Shown here piece by piece: positions 1-9,543 of a DNA stretch of 64,000 bases. The stretch lies in the NCBI GenBank assembly GCA_018266835.1, contig JAFDZP010000002.1, positions 696,419 through 760,418 on the forward strand, read 5' to 3'. Source of the DNA: Bacteroidota bacterium. GTDB taxonomy: Bacteria > Bacteroidota > Ignavibacteria > Tepidaquicellales > Tepidaquicellaceae. The position numbers and the translations under genes are program-made. Numbering within the stretch: the first letter of the stretch is position 1; the number at the start of each line of letters is the position of its first letter. The notes under the pieces are model-generated. The model had not been told where the DNA came from. It ran no database searches and saw only the letters and a program-made list of their open reading frames with translations.

Positions 1-1702
1 TAAAGTGGCAAACCTCACCGATAATTCTTCCGCCGCCGATTTCTTTATCCTGCACCCAATGGTCTTTCGGCATATTGCCTGCATTGATTCGGTAATTAAT
101 TGCCTTCGGAATTCCTTTATCCATCGTGCTCATTATTTTCTGAATAGCAGGTGAAAATCTTCTGTTATATCCAACCATCAGATGAAGATTATTTTTTGCT
201 TTATATAACTCAGCTATTCTTTCCAGCTCTTCACGGTTCATGCATAACGGTTTTTCAACAAAAACATTCTTATTATTTTTTAATCCGTCTACTACATTTG
301 CTGCATGTAAATTGTGACGTGTCGCTATAAATATTGTATTAATCTTATCATCTGAAAATATTTTATCAGCTTCGCCTGTAGAGTATTGAAAGCCATATTT
401 ATCTGCAATACCTTTTGCTGTATTGCCGCGCGCTGTTGCAACTCCAACCATATCAGCATGTAACTTTACATTCGGAAGAAGGTAATTCTGCGCAAAAGAA
501 CCAGCGCCTACAAATCCGATTTTTGTTTTCGTTCCTTTATGTTCTCCTTTGCTTTGTTTGGTTTCACTTCCGTTAATTACTTCATCTTCATACTTTAAAA
601 GAATTCCTACAAACGGTTCACTCTTTGAAAGAATCATATCATAAGCTTTCTTGGCGTCTTCAAATTCAAATACATGTGTGATAAGAGGTTCAAGCACTAA
701 TTTTTTTCTATCTACGAGTTCTATATAAGATTCCATATTACGGTTCTCCGTCCATCTCACGTATTCATAAGGGTAATCAATTCCTTTTTCTTCATAAGCT
801 CTGTCATACCTTCCGGGACCATAAGAGCATGACATTCTTAAATCCAGCTCTTTCTTAAAATAATTTACTCTGTCAAAACCTGTCGGGACTGCGCCGACAA
901 TTATAATTTTTGCTTTCCTTCTGGCGACTGCACCGGCAAACTCCACGGGGTCAAGTGAACTTGTACCTGCCGTTATAATGACACCATCTGCACCGAACCC
1001 TTTTGTTGATTCTTTTATTATTCCTTCAAGGTCATCGCGATTACGCAGGTATGATTTACCAATACCGATTTTATTTGCAAGGTCAACCTGGCTTTGACTT
1101 ATATCTACACCTAAAGCTTTTATTCCCGATGCTTCCAGTATCTGCATCGTCAACTGCCCTATTAATCCCAAACCAATTACAACTGCTGTCTCACCGAAAG
1201 TAAGTTCTGCCTGTCTTATTCCCTGAATTGCAATTGAAGCTATCGTTGTAATCGCACCGAATTTTAAATCTACTGTCTTAGGTATTTTTACACAAAGATT
1301 TTTATATACAGAAACTATATCAGCGTGATAGGCGCCTTCACCTCCGCATGCAACATAATCCCCCACTTTAAAATCATATACATCATCTGCTACTGCAAGT
1401 ACTTCTCCAGCGCAGCTGTATCCTAACGGTGAAGGAGCTTCAAGTTTACTCATTACAACATTGTATGTTTCGCTGAAGCCGCTGGATTTAATCATTTCAA
1501 TTACCTGCTGTACTTCTTTTTTTCTTGATTTTGCTTTGGCAATTAATCCCATGCGCGCATCTGAAACCGTTTTGCCCTCAGTGCCTGCGCTTATCAATGA
1601 ATAGTGATTTCTGACTAATATCTGTCCGCTTCCCAGTGCAGGAACCGGAACATCCATTACTTCCATATGCCCTGATTTCAATTGTTGTGTAAGTTGCTCC
1701 AT
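1..1702 (-). CDS. Two-domain oxidoreductase (Zn-alcohol dehydrogenase-like + Gfo/Idh/MocA), partial
   Basis: The gene starts at the ATG at 1702 and runs off the left edge; 567 codons are present. The first ~340 residues read as a medium-chain alcohol dehydrogenase: a GroES-like part, a GGEGAYHAD stretch, then a Rossmann segment (VVIGLGLIGQL). After a short linker, a second Rossmann domain of the Gfo/Idh/MocA type begins (KIGFVGAGSFAQNYLL), with the family's EKP motif (FVEKPL). The last readable residues are GEVCHF, where these proteins normally continue ~150 residues further. This architecture is known from surface-polysaccharide clusters, often beside AsnB-type genes as here, but its reaction is not settled. 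It lies 15 nt downstream of asnB and is the last visible gene of the long operon. Confidence 0.85.
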   Translation of the reverse strand, partial: MEQLTQQLKSGHMEVMDVPVPALGSGQILVRNHYSLISAGTEGKTVSDARMGLIAKAKSRKKEVQQVIEMIKSSGFSETYNVVMSKLEAPSPLGYSCAGEVLAVADDVYDFKVGDYVACGGEGAYHADIVSVYKNLCVKIPKTVDLKFGAITTIASIAIQGIRQAELTFGETAVVIGLGLIGQLTMQILEASGIKALGVDISQSQVDLANKIGIGKSYLRNRDDLEGIIKESTKGFGADGVIITAGTSSLDPVEFAGAVARRKAKIIIVGAVPTGFDRVNYFKKELDLRMSCSYGPGRYDRAYEEKGIDYPYEYVRWTENRNMESYIELVDRKKLVLEPLITHVFEFEDAKKAYDMILSKSEPFVGILLKYEDEVINGSETKQSKGEHKGTKTKIGFVGAGSFAQNYLLPNVKLHADMVGVATARGNTAKGIADKYGFQYSTGEADKIFSDDKINTIFIATRHNLHAANVVDGLKNNKNVFVEKPLCMNREELERIAELYKAKNNLHLMVGYNRRFSPAIQKIMSTMDKGIPKAINYRINAGNMPKDHWVQDKEIGGGRIIGEVCHF

Positions 1703-1717
1703 GTAATAATTATAGTC

Positions 1718-3640
1718 CTATTTTATTTTAAAATTTTGTTGAGTGTTATCGAAAAAAGTCCTAAACCAGATTTCATTAGTCAATAATCTCCATATCAGCT
1801 GCGAGTTATCCTGAATACCTTTTTTATTATTTTCTATTAATTGAGAAACATATTTGGGATTATAAATCCCGCGCTTCTTCATAGATTCCTCTGATAAAAT
1901 ATCTCCTACCATTTCTGCAAGAGGACCTTTCAGCCATGCTCTCATTGGCGCGCTGAACGGGGCTTTAGGTCTGTGAATAATTTCGTTCGTAAGATAATTT
2001 TCGGAAACTTTTTTCAATAAATATTTCTGAATATTTTTTTGTATCCTCATTTCAGGAGGAAGAGTAAACATAAACTCAATTATTCTGTGGTCTGTAAGCG
2101 GAGGTCTTCCTTCCACACTGGCTGCCATTGCAGCTTTATCCGAGTAAGTCAAATTGTGGTCAGGTAAATAAACACGGGTATCATTCAGGCACATCTTTGT
2201 AAGATATGACATGTCGTTATCATTAAATAATTCTTTTTCTCTCTTATAAAAAAATGTATCGGGTAGATTATAAGGACAATTGGTAAAATATTCATTGAAA
2301 TTTTTATCTGTAAGCGCAACATTCCCCGATGAAATATACCTATCCAATCTTGACATATTAGAATAATTAAAAAATTCCTTAGCCCATCTTATATATTTAA
2401 AATTTTTCTTTGCCGAAGATTGAGGAATTTTAGAAACTGTATATCTAAACATGGAATCTACAAAACCTGGGACATATTTTTGATAATGGTCTAAAGCCAG
2501 GCAAGCAAGATACGAACGATAACCTCCAAAAATTTCATCGCCGCCCATTCCATTTAATAATACAACTATACCGTGATCACGCGCTGCTTGTGAAATAAGA
2601 TATGTATTGATTGCAGAAGGGTCCGCAATTGGTTCATCAAGATGCCATATCATTTTAGGCAATAAATCAATTACATCGGGCTCGATTAAAATTTCAATAT
2701 GTTCAAACTTTAATTTTTTTGCTACCTGCTGTGCGTAGTAACTGTCATCAACATTTCCCTGAAGTTTTAAATCATCCTGATTAAATTTTATTGTAAAAGA
2801 TTTTATTTCTTTTCTTGTATTCTTCACCATCAAGGCGGCTATTATAGAGGAGTCAAGTCCGCCGCTCAATAACAATCCTACGGGTACATCTGCAACCATC
2901 TGATATTCGGTGGCGCTGAGCAATAATTCTTCCAGCTGCTCTGCAGCATGTTCTTCTTTTATTGAATTATTTTCCGACGGATTAATTTTCCAGTACTCCT
3001 GAATATCAAGCTTTCCGTACTGAAAAGTAAAACAATGTCCGGGTAATAACTTGGAAACATTTTTAAACCCTGTTTTGGGTGATATCTGAAAGTGTATTGG
3101 AGTATAAATTGCATCGTAATCTACTTCCACCGGTAAAAAACCTGAAGCAAGAATAGATTTTATTTCAGAGCCGAAGATAAACGCATCACCCGAGTGAGAA
3201 TAATAGAATGGTTTTATGCCTGCTCTATCCCGGGCGCCAAATAACTTTTTACTGACGGAATCATAGATTGTAAAAGCAAACATTCCGTTTAACTTATCGA
3301 GAGATTTAACTCCCCACTCTTCATATGCTTTGAGAATTACTTCAGTATCCGAATGGGATTTAAATCTGTATCCAAGAGAAGCAAGTTCATTTCGGATTTC
3401 TTTATAGTTATAAATTTCCCCGTTAAAAGTTATCCATAGCGTTCCGTTATCGTTTGCCATTGGCTGATGACCTGCGGGACTTAAATCAATTATAGATAAT
3501 CTTCTATGACCGAATCCTGTATTGGAATCCTGAAACCATTTCATTCCGGAATCGTCGGGGCCGCGATGCTCAATTATAGATGTAATTTTCTGTAAGACAA
3601 TTTCATCTCCCCAGTTTATTATTCCGGTTATTCCGCACAT
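1718..3640 (-). CDS. AsnB-type glutamine-dependent amidotransferase (first copy)
   Basis: This 640-residue protein has the class II glutamine amidotransferase N-terminus with catalytic Cys2 (MCGITG). RGPD is near residue 27, GHRRLSI near 44 and NGEIYNY near 73. The C-terminal synthetase domain carries the PP-loop SGGLDSS at 259-265. In the family, ammonia from glutamine is used to amidate an ATP-activated carboxylate. Inside a polysaccharide operon that makes a uronic acid, the likely substrate is a sugar carboxyl group, as proposed for WbpS-type proteins, rather than free aspartate. That is inference from context. A divergent paralogue lies two genes upstream, so the pair brackets the double glycosyltransferase. 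Confidence 0.88.
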   Translation of the reverse strand: MCGITGIINWGDEIVLQKITSIIEHRGPDDSGMKWFQDSNTGFGHRRLSIIDLSPAGHQPMANDNGTLWITFNGEIYNYKEIRNELASLGYRFKSHSDTEVILKAYEEWGVKSLDKLNGMFAFTIYDSVSKKLFGARDRAGIKPFYYSHSGDAFIFGSEIKSILASGFLPVEVDYDAIYTPIHFQISPKTGFKNVSKLLPGHCFTFQYGKLDIQEYWKINPSENNSIKEEHAAEQLEELLLSATEYQMVADVPVGLLLSGGLDSSIIAALMVKNTRKEIKSFTIKFNQDDLKLQGNVDDSYYAQQVAKKLKFEHIEILIEPDVIDLLPKMIWHLDEPIADPSAINTYLISQAARDHGIVVLLNGMGGDEIFGGYRSYLACLALDHYQKYVPGFVDSMFRYTVSKIPQSSAKKNFKYIRWAKEFFNYSNMSRLDRYISSGNVALTDKNFNEYFTNCPYNLPDTFFYKREKELFNDNDMSYLTKMCLNDTRVYLPDHNLTYSDKAAMAASVEGRPPLTDHRIIEFMFTLPPEMRIQKNIQKYLLKKVSENYLTNEIIHRPKAPFSAPMRAWLKGPLAEMVGDILSEESMKKRGIYNPKYVSQLIENNKKGIQDNSQLIWRLLTNEIWFRTFFDNTQQNFKIK

Positions 3641-3678
3641 ATTACAAAAATATTTTTATTAATCTTCTTAATTAAAAT

Positions 3679-5916
3679 TTAATTTACTACCGATGTAAAT
3701 ATTTTTTCAATTCTTCTTGCTACATTTGAAGATAGGAAATGATTTCTTGAATACTCGTAGTTATTTAATGCAATTTTTTTCATTAGTTCAGTATCAGAAA
3801 ATAAATTATCTGCAAACTGATAGAAACATTTCGGATCTTTGCTGTCGGTAAAATAACCGTTTTCACCGTTTACAAAAAAGTCTTTCAATCCGCCCACCTC
3901 TCTTGTAATGACTGGAAGCCCGAAAGCCATAGCTTCGCAGACTGTAACAGGCATACCCTCAGTATATGATGGAAGGAAAAAAATGTGTGATGTTACAAAC
4001 TCATGTATCTTTTCATTCCCGGTCAAATGTCCTGTAATATTTATATTTTTTATCTTATGGTCATCTATATATTTGATAACTTTAGCTTCTTCGAGTCCGT
4101 CTCCTGCGATTGTAAGTTTTATATTTCTGTATTTCTTCTGGAGCAGTACAAATGTATCTATTGTTTCATAAATACCCTTTGCTACCTCTATTCTTGAAAG
4201 AAATAATATTTTTGGTGTTACAATATTTGAAAATTTTTGTTCAATATTTGTTGTATTGAAATTTTTAACTAATTCTGAATCTACTAAAGTCGTTTCAATA
4301 TATACTGGCTTATCGTATCCCCATTCTATTAATTTATCTTTGAACTCCGAAGATAATACTATGGAGCATTTAGCTTTGAAAAAGATTTTCTTAAAAGTCT
4401 CTATGAAAGTATTCTCAAGTTTATTCTGAAATGTCTTTTTCCAGCCTCTGTAAAAAACAACTACATCGATTTTATAAAATGAGGCTGCAAGAATAAAGAG
4501 GCAGTCTCTTATTACTGAAATATCATCAAGCGAAGTAGAGGTTTGAATCAATGAGTACTTTCTCTTTCTTATAATTCTTATGAAATTAAAAATATCTAAA
4601 ACCGATTGTCCTAAATCTTTAAAGTAAGGCTGCCTGTAAGGATAATTTCTAGCTCCTCTTACAAAATAATCTACAGGCATTTGAAACTCTTTTTTTATAG
4701 AATAATAGTAGTTTGAAATTCCGCCTCTTGCATTTTCTCCCGGGACCAGGATAAGAATTTTCTTTTGGTCTTTAAATTCTGCAGTTTCCGGTACGCCGTG
4801 TTTCTTATTATTTTTTTCTAATACTTCATCAAAAATTTTTTCTATTCTTAAAGCTACTTTATCCGATAGGAATTTTTCTGCTGCATAATTAAAATTATTT
4901 TGTGAGATTTTTCTGAGTAAAGCTTTATCTTTTAACAATTTTTCAATGAATCCCGCAAATACTTCCGGATCTTTGCTGTTAGTAAAATATCCGTTCACAT
5001 CATTCTCAAAAAAATCTACCAGCCCGCCAACTTTTCTGGTGACAACGGGCAAGCCAAATGCCATAGCTTCAAGTACCGTATTCGGCATACCCTCAGAGTA
5101 TGAAGGGAAAAGATAAATATGGCTGTTTTTAAAACACCGAATTTTTTCTTCTCCTGAAACATGTCCCAAAAGACTTACACCTTTTATTCCCTGCGACTTA
5201 ATGTAATTTCCAACGTTATCAGTTTCTCTGCCGTCTCCTGCAATTGTTAATTTTGCGTTTGGATAGCTTTCTTTTAAAAGAGAGTACGCATCAAGGGTTT
5301 CATATATCCCCTTAGCAGCTTCAATCCGTGCAAGGAATAAAATATTAATATTCTCCGCTCCGTTATATTTAGATTCAATTTCATCTTTATTTAAATCCTT
5401 TACTAACTCCTTATTTACTAAAGTAGTCTCTAAATAAATTTTCTTTTTATATCCCCATTGAATTAGTTTTTTCCTGAAGTCAGATGATAGTTCAATAATT
5501 GCATCAGCTTTAAAATAAACAATTTTAAATAATCCTAAATATTTTTTCTCAAGTTTTTGAGCAAAGCTCTGGTCCCATCCTCTGAAAAACACAATAACTT
5601 TCATTTTATAGCGCTTAGCAAGAACTATAAACATAAAATCCCGGATTAACGATACGTCATCAAATGCAGTTGTAGTCTGCAATAAAGAAAATTCTTTTTT
5701 TCTTATTTTTTTATAAAATCTCCATAAATCTTTAAATGGCTGAATAGCATCTTTTAAAATAGATTCTCTGAAGGGATATGTTCGGGAACCTCTTAAAAAA
5801 TACTCAACTTCATGCTTAAACTCTTTTTTAATTGAGTAATAATAGTTAGTGATGCCTCCTCTTGCATTTTCACCCGGAACAAGTATTAATATTTTATCTT
5901 TGCTACTTTCAGTCAT
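3679..5916 (-). CDS. Tandem double GT4-family glycosyltransferase
   Basis: The product (745 residues from ATG 5916) contains two complete GT4/GT-B glycosyltransferases in a row, about residues 8-370 and 386-745, joined by a short charged linker. Each half opens with KILILVPGENARGG and holds the donor-site pattern EGMP-x-TV-x-EAMAFGLPV followed by VGGL-DFF. By eye more than half of the residues match between halves. A longer reading from a TTG at 5946 is possible, but ATG 5916 leaves a typical 8-nt overlap with the upstream asnB. Each half is full length for the family, so both may be active and add two sugars in succession. Retaining transfer from a nucleotide sugar at the cytoplasmic membrane face is expected. 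Donor and acceptor are unknown. Confidence 0.88.
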   Translation of the reverse strand: MTESSKDKILILVPGENARGGITNYYYSIKKEFKHEVEYFLRGSRTYPFRESILKDAIQPFKDLWRFYKKIRKKEFSLLQTTTAFDDVSLIRDFMFIVLAKRYKMKVIVFFRGWDQSFAQKLEKKYLGLFKIVYFKADAIIELSSDFRKKLIQWGYKKKIYLETTLVNKELVKDLNKDEIESKYNGAENINILFLARIEAAKGIYETLDAYSLLKESYPNAKLTIAGDGRETDNVGNYIKSQGIKGVSLLGHVSGEEKIRCFKNSHIYLFPSYSEGMPNTVLEAMAFGLPVVTRKVGGLVDFFENDVNGYFTNSKDPEVFAGFIEKLLKDKALLRKISQNNFNYAAEKFLSDKVALRIEKIFDEVLEKNNKKHGVPETAEFKDQKKILILVPGENARGGISNYYYSIKKEFQMPVDYFVRGARNYPYRQPYFKDLGQSVLDIFNFIRIIRKRKYSLIQTSTSLDDISVIRDCLFILAASFYKIDVVVFYRGWKKTFQNKLENTFIETFKKIFFKAKCSIVLSSEFKDKLIEWGYDKPVYIETTLVDSELVKNFNTTNIEQKFSNIVTPKILFLSRIEVAKGIYETIDTFVLLQKKYRNIKLTIAGDGLEEAKVIKYIDDHKIKNINITGHLTGNEKIHEFVTSHIFFLPSYTEGMPVTVCEAMAFGLPVITREVGGLKDFFVNGENGYFTDSKDPKCFYQFADNLFSDTELMKKIALNNYEYSRNHFLSSNVARRIEKIFTSVVN

Positions 5917-7780
5917 TCTTTCTGTTACAAATCTCCTGCAAAACAATCAGCATCCAAATTATATTACTATTATCTTTTTTACCAAGGGAATTCTCTGTTA
6001 TGAAATTTTTAATTGCGGATTCATTCAGACCGAAATCATTCTTGTACAATTTTTCCAATCTCTCTTTCATTTCAGGTTCTTTGAACCATTCAACTAGGGG
6101 TACTCTGAATCCTTTCTTCGAAGCTTTCAATAAAGATGGAGGCAGCAGCTTTTTCCCGATTGTATTTCTTAATATACTTTTTCTCTCAAGTCTTTCCATC
6201 TTAACACTTTTATCTATTCCAACCGAAAATTCAACAAGCCTGTGATCTATAAAAGGAACACGTGCTTCAAGTGAGTGCGCCATAGACATTCTGTCTACTT
6301 TTACAAGATAATCTTCAGGAAGAAAAAGTTTAAAATTTAAAAACATTAATTTATAAAAATCTCCTTTATAGCTGCAGTGTGAAAGCAAATCGTTTGTATA
6401 GTCCTCAATAGAATAAATATCGTTTCTGTTTTTGAATAAATTTTTTACCGAACTGATTTCATTAGTGGGCATACGCTCTATCATACTTGAAGCAAAATCA
6501 AGGTTTGCAGTCCTGAATAATCTTTCATATCTGTTTATTCTGTACCGCATTGTCCCTCTGGTAGATTTCGAAACCAAACCTAAAGCACCCGGTACAACTT
6601 CTCGGACGAAACCCGGTACTTTTTTATAATAAGAGGAAAGCTTAACTCCCTGAAAAGAAGGGTAACCTGAAAGTACTTCATCACCTCCGTCACCGGTAAG
6701 AACCATCTTGACATATTTTCGTGCAAACTGCGATACAATTCCTGTCGGGATTGCAGAAGAATCTCCGAACGGTTCATCATAATGATACAAAACCTTATTT
6801 AAAGATTCATCAAATGATTCCGGAATTACGTTATAAACATGATGATTAGTATTAAATTTATCCGCGACATCCTGTGCGAGATCTTTTTCATCAAATGCAG
6901 ATTGTTCGTATCCTATCGTAAATGTTTCTACCGGATATTTTGAAATTTCTGACATCATTGCAACGATACTGGCGGAATCAAGTCCCCCGCTGAGCAGCGC
7001 TCCGAAAGGAACATCACTTCTCATTCTTATATCAATGGAATTTTTCAGCAGTGATTCAAACTCTTCATAAATGGCTGGTTTGTTTTTAGCCATGCTCCTT
7101 TCATCAATTTCAGGCAGGTCCCAGTATTTATGTTCCTTTACGTCATTATCTTTTATTATAAGATAATGTCCCGGCATTAACTTTTTAATATTTTTAAAAA
7201 ATGTAAACGGGGCAGGAATGAATTTCAGGAAGAAATATAACTCAACTAACGATAAATCTTTTTCATCCGGAACTCCAAAAGCAAACAGGCTTTTTATTTC
7301 AGAACCAAATATAAATGTATTATTAAAGACGGAATAGTGTATAGGTTTTTCACCTAATCTATCCCTTGAAACAAATAAATATTTTTCTTTGTCATCCCAT
7401 ATGGCAAACCCCCAGCAGCCGTTTAATTTCGATTGGCAGGCTGTTCCCCATTGCTGATAGGCATGAATTATTACCTCAGTATCGGAAGTTGTCCGGAATT
7501 TATGTCCTAAAGATCTTAATTCTTCTTTTAGTTCTATATAATTATAAATCTCTCCGTTAAAAACTAAAGCAATAGTCTTATCATCACTGAACATCGGCTG
7601 GTCACCGGTGGATAAATCTATTATAGATAGTCTTCTGTGACCCAGCGCTAAATTTTTATCAATAAAAAATCCTTCTCCGTCAGGTCCGCGATGAGCAATA
7701 ACATCAGTCATTCTCTTTGCAATTTCCTTTGAAGCAAATTTTTCTTTATCAAAATTTATATATCCTGCTATTCCGCACAT
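5909..7780 (-). CDS. AsnB-type glutamine-dependent amidotransferase (second copy)
   Basis: This 623-residue protein shows Cys2 (MCGIAG), RGPDGEG near 31, GHRRLSIIDLS near 48, NGEIYNY near 75 and the PP-loop SGGLDSA at 264-270, so both the glutaminase and ATP-pyrophosphatase domains look intact. It differs widely from the copy at 1718-3640, so the two are old paralogues rather than a fresh duplication. The start codon overlaps the stop of the upstream acyltransferase (TAATG), and the 3' end overlaps the double glycosyltransferase, which implies translational coupling. A role in amidating a uronic or nonulosonic acid carboxyl group is inferred from the operon. Ordinary asparagine synthesis cannot be excluded from sequence alone. 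Confidence 0.88.
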   Translation of the reverse strand: MCGIAGYINFDKEKFASKEIAKRMTDVIAHRGPDGEGFFIDKNLALGHRRLSIIDLSTGDQPMFSDDKTIALVFNGEIYNYIELKEELRSLGHKFRTTSDTEVIIHAYQQWGTACQSKLNGCWGFAIWDDKEKYLFVSRDRLGEKPIHYSVFNNTFIFGSEIKSLFAFGVPDEKDLSLVELYFFLKFIPAPFTFFKNIKKLMPGHYLIIKDNDVKEHKYWDLPEIDERSMAKNKPAIYEEFESLLKNSIDIRMRSDVPFGALLSGGLDSASIVAMMSEISKYPVETFTIGYEQSAFDEKDLAQDVADKFNTNHHVYNVIPESFDESLNKVLYHYDEPFGDSSAIPTGIVSQFARKYVKMVLTGDGGDEVLSGYPSFQGVKLSSYYKKVPGFVREVVPGALGLVSKSTRGTMRYRINRYERLFRTANLDFASSMIERMPTNEISSVKNLFKNRNDIYSIEDYTNDLLSHCSYKGDFYKLMFLNFKLFLPEDYLVKVDRMSMAHSLEARVPFIDHRLVEFSVGIDKSVKMERLERKSILRNTIGKKLLPPSLLKASKKGFRVPLVEWFKEPEMKERLEKLYKNDFGLNESAIKNFITENSLGKKDNSNIIWMLIVLQEICNRKND

Positions 7781-8379
7781 TATATCTTCATACCGATTTC
7801 GTTATACAACTTTTCTATTTCTTCAAAAGTGTATTTTGAGTTTACCAGTTTCAAATGTTCCTTTAATTCTTCCCGTGAGAATCTGCATTTTATTGTTTTC
7901 GAAGGACTGCCGACATTTATAGAATAAGGAGGAACGGATTTTGTTACCATTGAACCTGCCCCGATAACTGAACCCTCACACGCTTTCACACCTTTTAAAA
8001 TCATTGCTCTTGCTCCAACCCAAACATCATTTTCAAAAATCACCGGAATATTTTTCCCTCCGGTATGAACAAATCTCATTGGTTTACCCACAACACTTAT
8101 ATTATGATCACCTCCCATTACCATTACTTCAGGACCAAACATCACATTGTCACCAATTTTTACAGGAACAATTGCTGCAATCACAGACTTATCCCCTATA
8201 AATACATTATCACCGACTTCAATTTTGCGATGGTCTGAAAATGTACAGTTAGAACCAAACTTAAAATTTTTCCCATGACTTTTAAGTGAATACCGTGTTA
8301 AATAAAATTTTAACGGCCATAAGAAATTTGGTATCGCTCTGAGTACCCAGCTTAATTTTGTAGGATTAATATTAATCAA
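7780..8379 (-). CDS. Left-handed beta-helix acyltransferase (CysE/LacA/WbbJ-like)
   Basis: The 199-residue protein is dominated by hexapeptide repeats (IEVGDNVFIGDKSVIAAI, then VKIGDNVMFGPEVMVMGG) and has the catalytic-type His in GGDHN. The C-terminal VPPYSINVGSPSKTIKCRF stretch is typical of maltose/galactoside O-acetyltransferase relatives. It probably acetylates a sugar hydroxyl using acetyl-CoA. No PglD-type N-terminal nucleotide-sugar domain is present, so it is a poor candidate for the missing 4-N-acetyltransferase of the nonulosonic pathway. The only reachable start is TTG at 8379, 6 nt after the upstream stop. No ATG occurs in frame before about residue 84. Confidence 0.85.
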   Translation of the reverse strand: MININPTKLSWVLRAIPNFLWPLKFYLTRYSLKSHGKNFKFGSNCTFSDHRKIEVGDNVFIGDKSVIAAIVPVKIGDNVMFGPEVMVMGGDHNISVVGKPMRFVHTGGKNIPVIFENDVWVGARAMILKGVKACEGSVIGAGSMVTKSVPPYSINVGSPSKTIKCRFSREELKEHLKLVNSKYTFEEIEKLYNEIGMKI

Positions 8380-8385
8380 AATAAT

Positions 8386-9534
8386 TTAAATAATATTTTT
8401 TTTCCAAACGGTTGTATTTATGTAATCAGTATATGAAATAATAATACGCACAACTTTATCGGAAACGTTATCCATTGAATAATCTTTCACATGATGGAAT
8501 TTAGTTTTTTGATTTTCTTCGTACTCAAGCTGCTTCAACCCGTTTATTACCAAGTCCGGATTCATTCCCACCATCATTACAGCTGACTCTTCCATACCTT
8601 CCGGTCTTTCATGCGCTTCTCTGATATTCAAAGCAGGAAATTTAAGTATTGATGACTCTTCCGTTATTGTTCCGCTGTCTGAAAGTACTGCTTTTGAATT
8701 CTTCTGAAGCTTAACATAATCAGTAAACGAAAACGGCTTAAGAAATTGTATAAGAGGATTAAATTCAAGCTTACCTTCTTCAATTCTTTTTCTTGTTCTC
8801 GGATGTGTGGATAAAATTACAGGCATCTTATATAATTCAGCAATCTCATTTAAAATTTTAACAAGATTTGAAAAATTTCTGTCTGAGCTTATATTTTCTT
8901 CCCGGTGAGAAGAAACTACAAAATAATTTTTTGGTGTTAGTGAAAGATGTTTTAATATTTCGGAGTTTTCAATTTTGTCTGAAAAATAATTCAGCACCTC
9001 ATACATAGGACTTCCTGTTTTTATTATTCTATCGGCAGGCAATCCTTCCCTCAACAAATATTCTCTTGCAATATCGCTGTATGTCAAATTTATATCGCTG
9101 ATGTGGTCAACAATTTTCCTGTTTGTTTCTTCAGGCACTCTCTGGTCGAAACACCTGTTGCCGGCTTCCATATGAAAAATAGGAATTTTTCTTTTCTTAG
9201 CATTAAGACAGCAAAGACAGCTGTTAGTATCTCCCAGAACCAGAAAGGCATCGGGTTTTTCTTTTTCTAAAACTTCATCTATGTTAACTATAGTGTTGCC
9301 AATTGTCGTTGAAGCATTATTGCTCGACGCATTAAGAAAATGGTCAGGCTTTCTAAGCTCCATATCATCGAAAAAAATCTGGTTGAGCTCATAATCATAA
9401 TTTTGCCCCGTATGGACGAGTATATGCTCAATCGCAGGAGAACTATCCAGCTTGTTTAAAACTCTTGCCAGCCTTATAATTTCAGGTCTGGTACCTACAA
9501 CTGTCATTACTTTTAATTTTTTATGCTCAGACAT
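8386..9534 (-). CDS. capG: UDP-sugar 2-epimerase of the L-FucNAc pathway (FnlC/WbjD/CapG-like)
   Basis: This 382-residue protein belongs to the non-hydrolysing UDP-GlcNAc 2-epimerase (WecB) superfamily. Near the N-terminus it has TVVGTRPEIIRL, then HTGQNYDYELN and HMEAGNRCFDQRVPEETNR, and towards the end SDSGTITEESS. The long conserved block around RVPEETNRKIVDHISDINL and YLLREGLPADRIIKTGSPM is the form I associate with the FnlC/WbjD/CapG subgroup, which converts the 6-deoxy-L-talose intermediate to UDP-L-FucNAc. Its partner capF lies immediately upstream, 9 nt away, which supports the subgroup call. The first pathway enzyme (CapE/WbjB) is not in the window. Confidence 0.85.
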   Translation of the reverse strand: MSEHKKLKVMTVVGTRPEIIRLARVLNKLDSSPAIEHILVHTGQNYDYELNQIFFDDMELRKPDHFLNASSNNASTTIGNTIVNIDEVLEKEKPDAFLVLGDTNSCLCCLNAKKRKIPIFHMEAGNRCFDQRVPEETNRKIVDHISDINLTYSDIAREYLLREGLPADRIIKTGSPMYEVLNYFSDKIENSEILKHLSLTPKNYFVVSSHREENISSDRNFSNLVKILNEIAELYKMPVILSTHPRTRKRIEEGKLEFNPLIQFLKPFSFTDYVKLQKNSKAVLSDSGTITEESSILKFPALNIREAHERPEGMEESAVMMVGMNPDLVINGLKQLEYEENQKTKFHHVKDYSMDNVSDKVVRIIISYTDYINTTVWKKNII

Positions 9535-9543
9535 TATAATTTA

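Noticed and set aside
5909-5946. TTG start at 5946 for the double glycosyltransferase
   Set aside because: It would add ten unrelated residues before the natural ATG at 5916 and lengthen the overlap with asnB.
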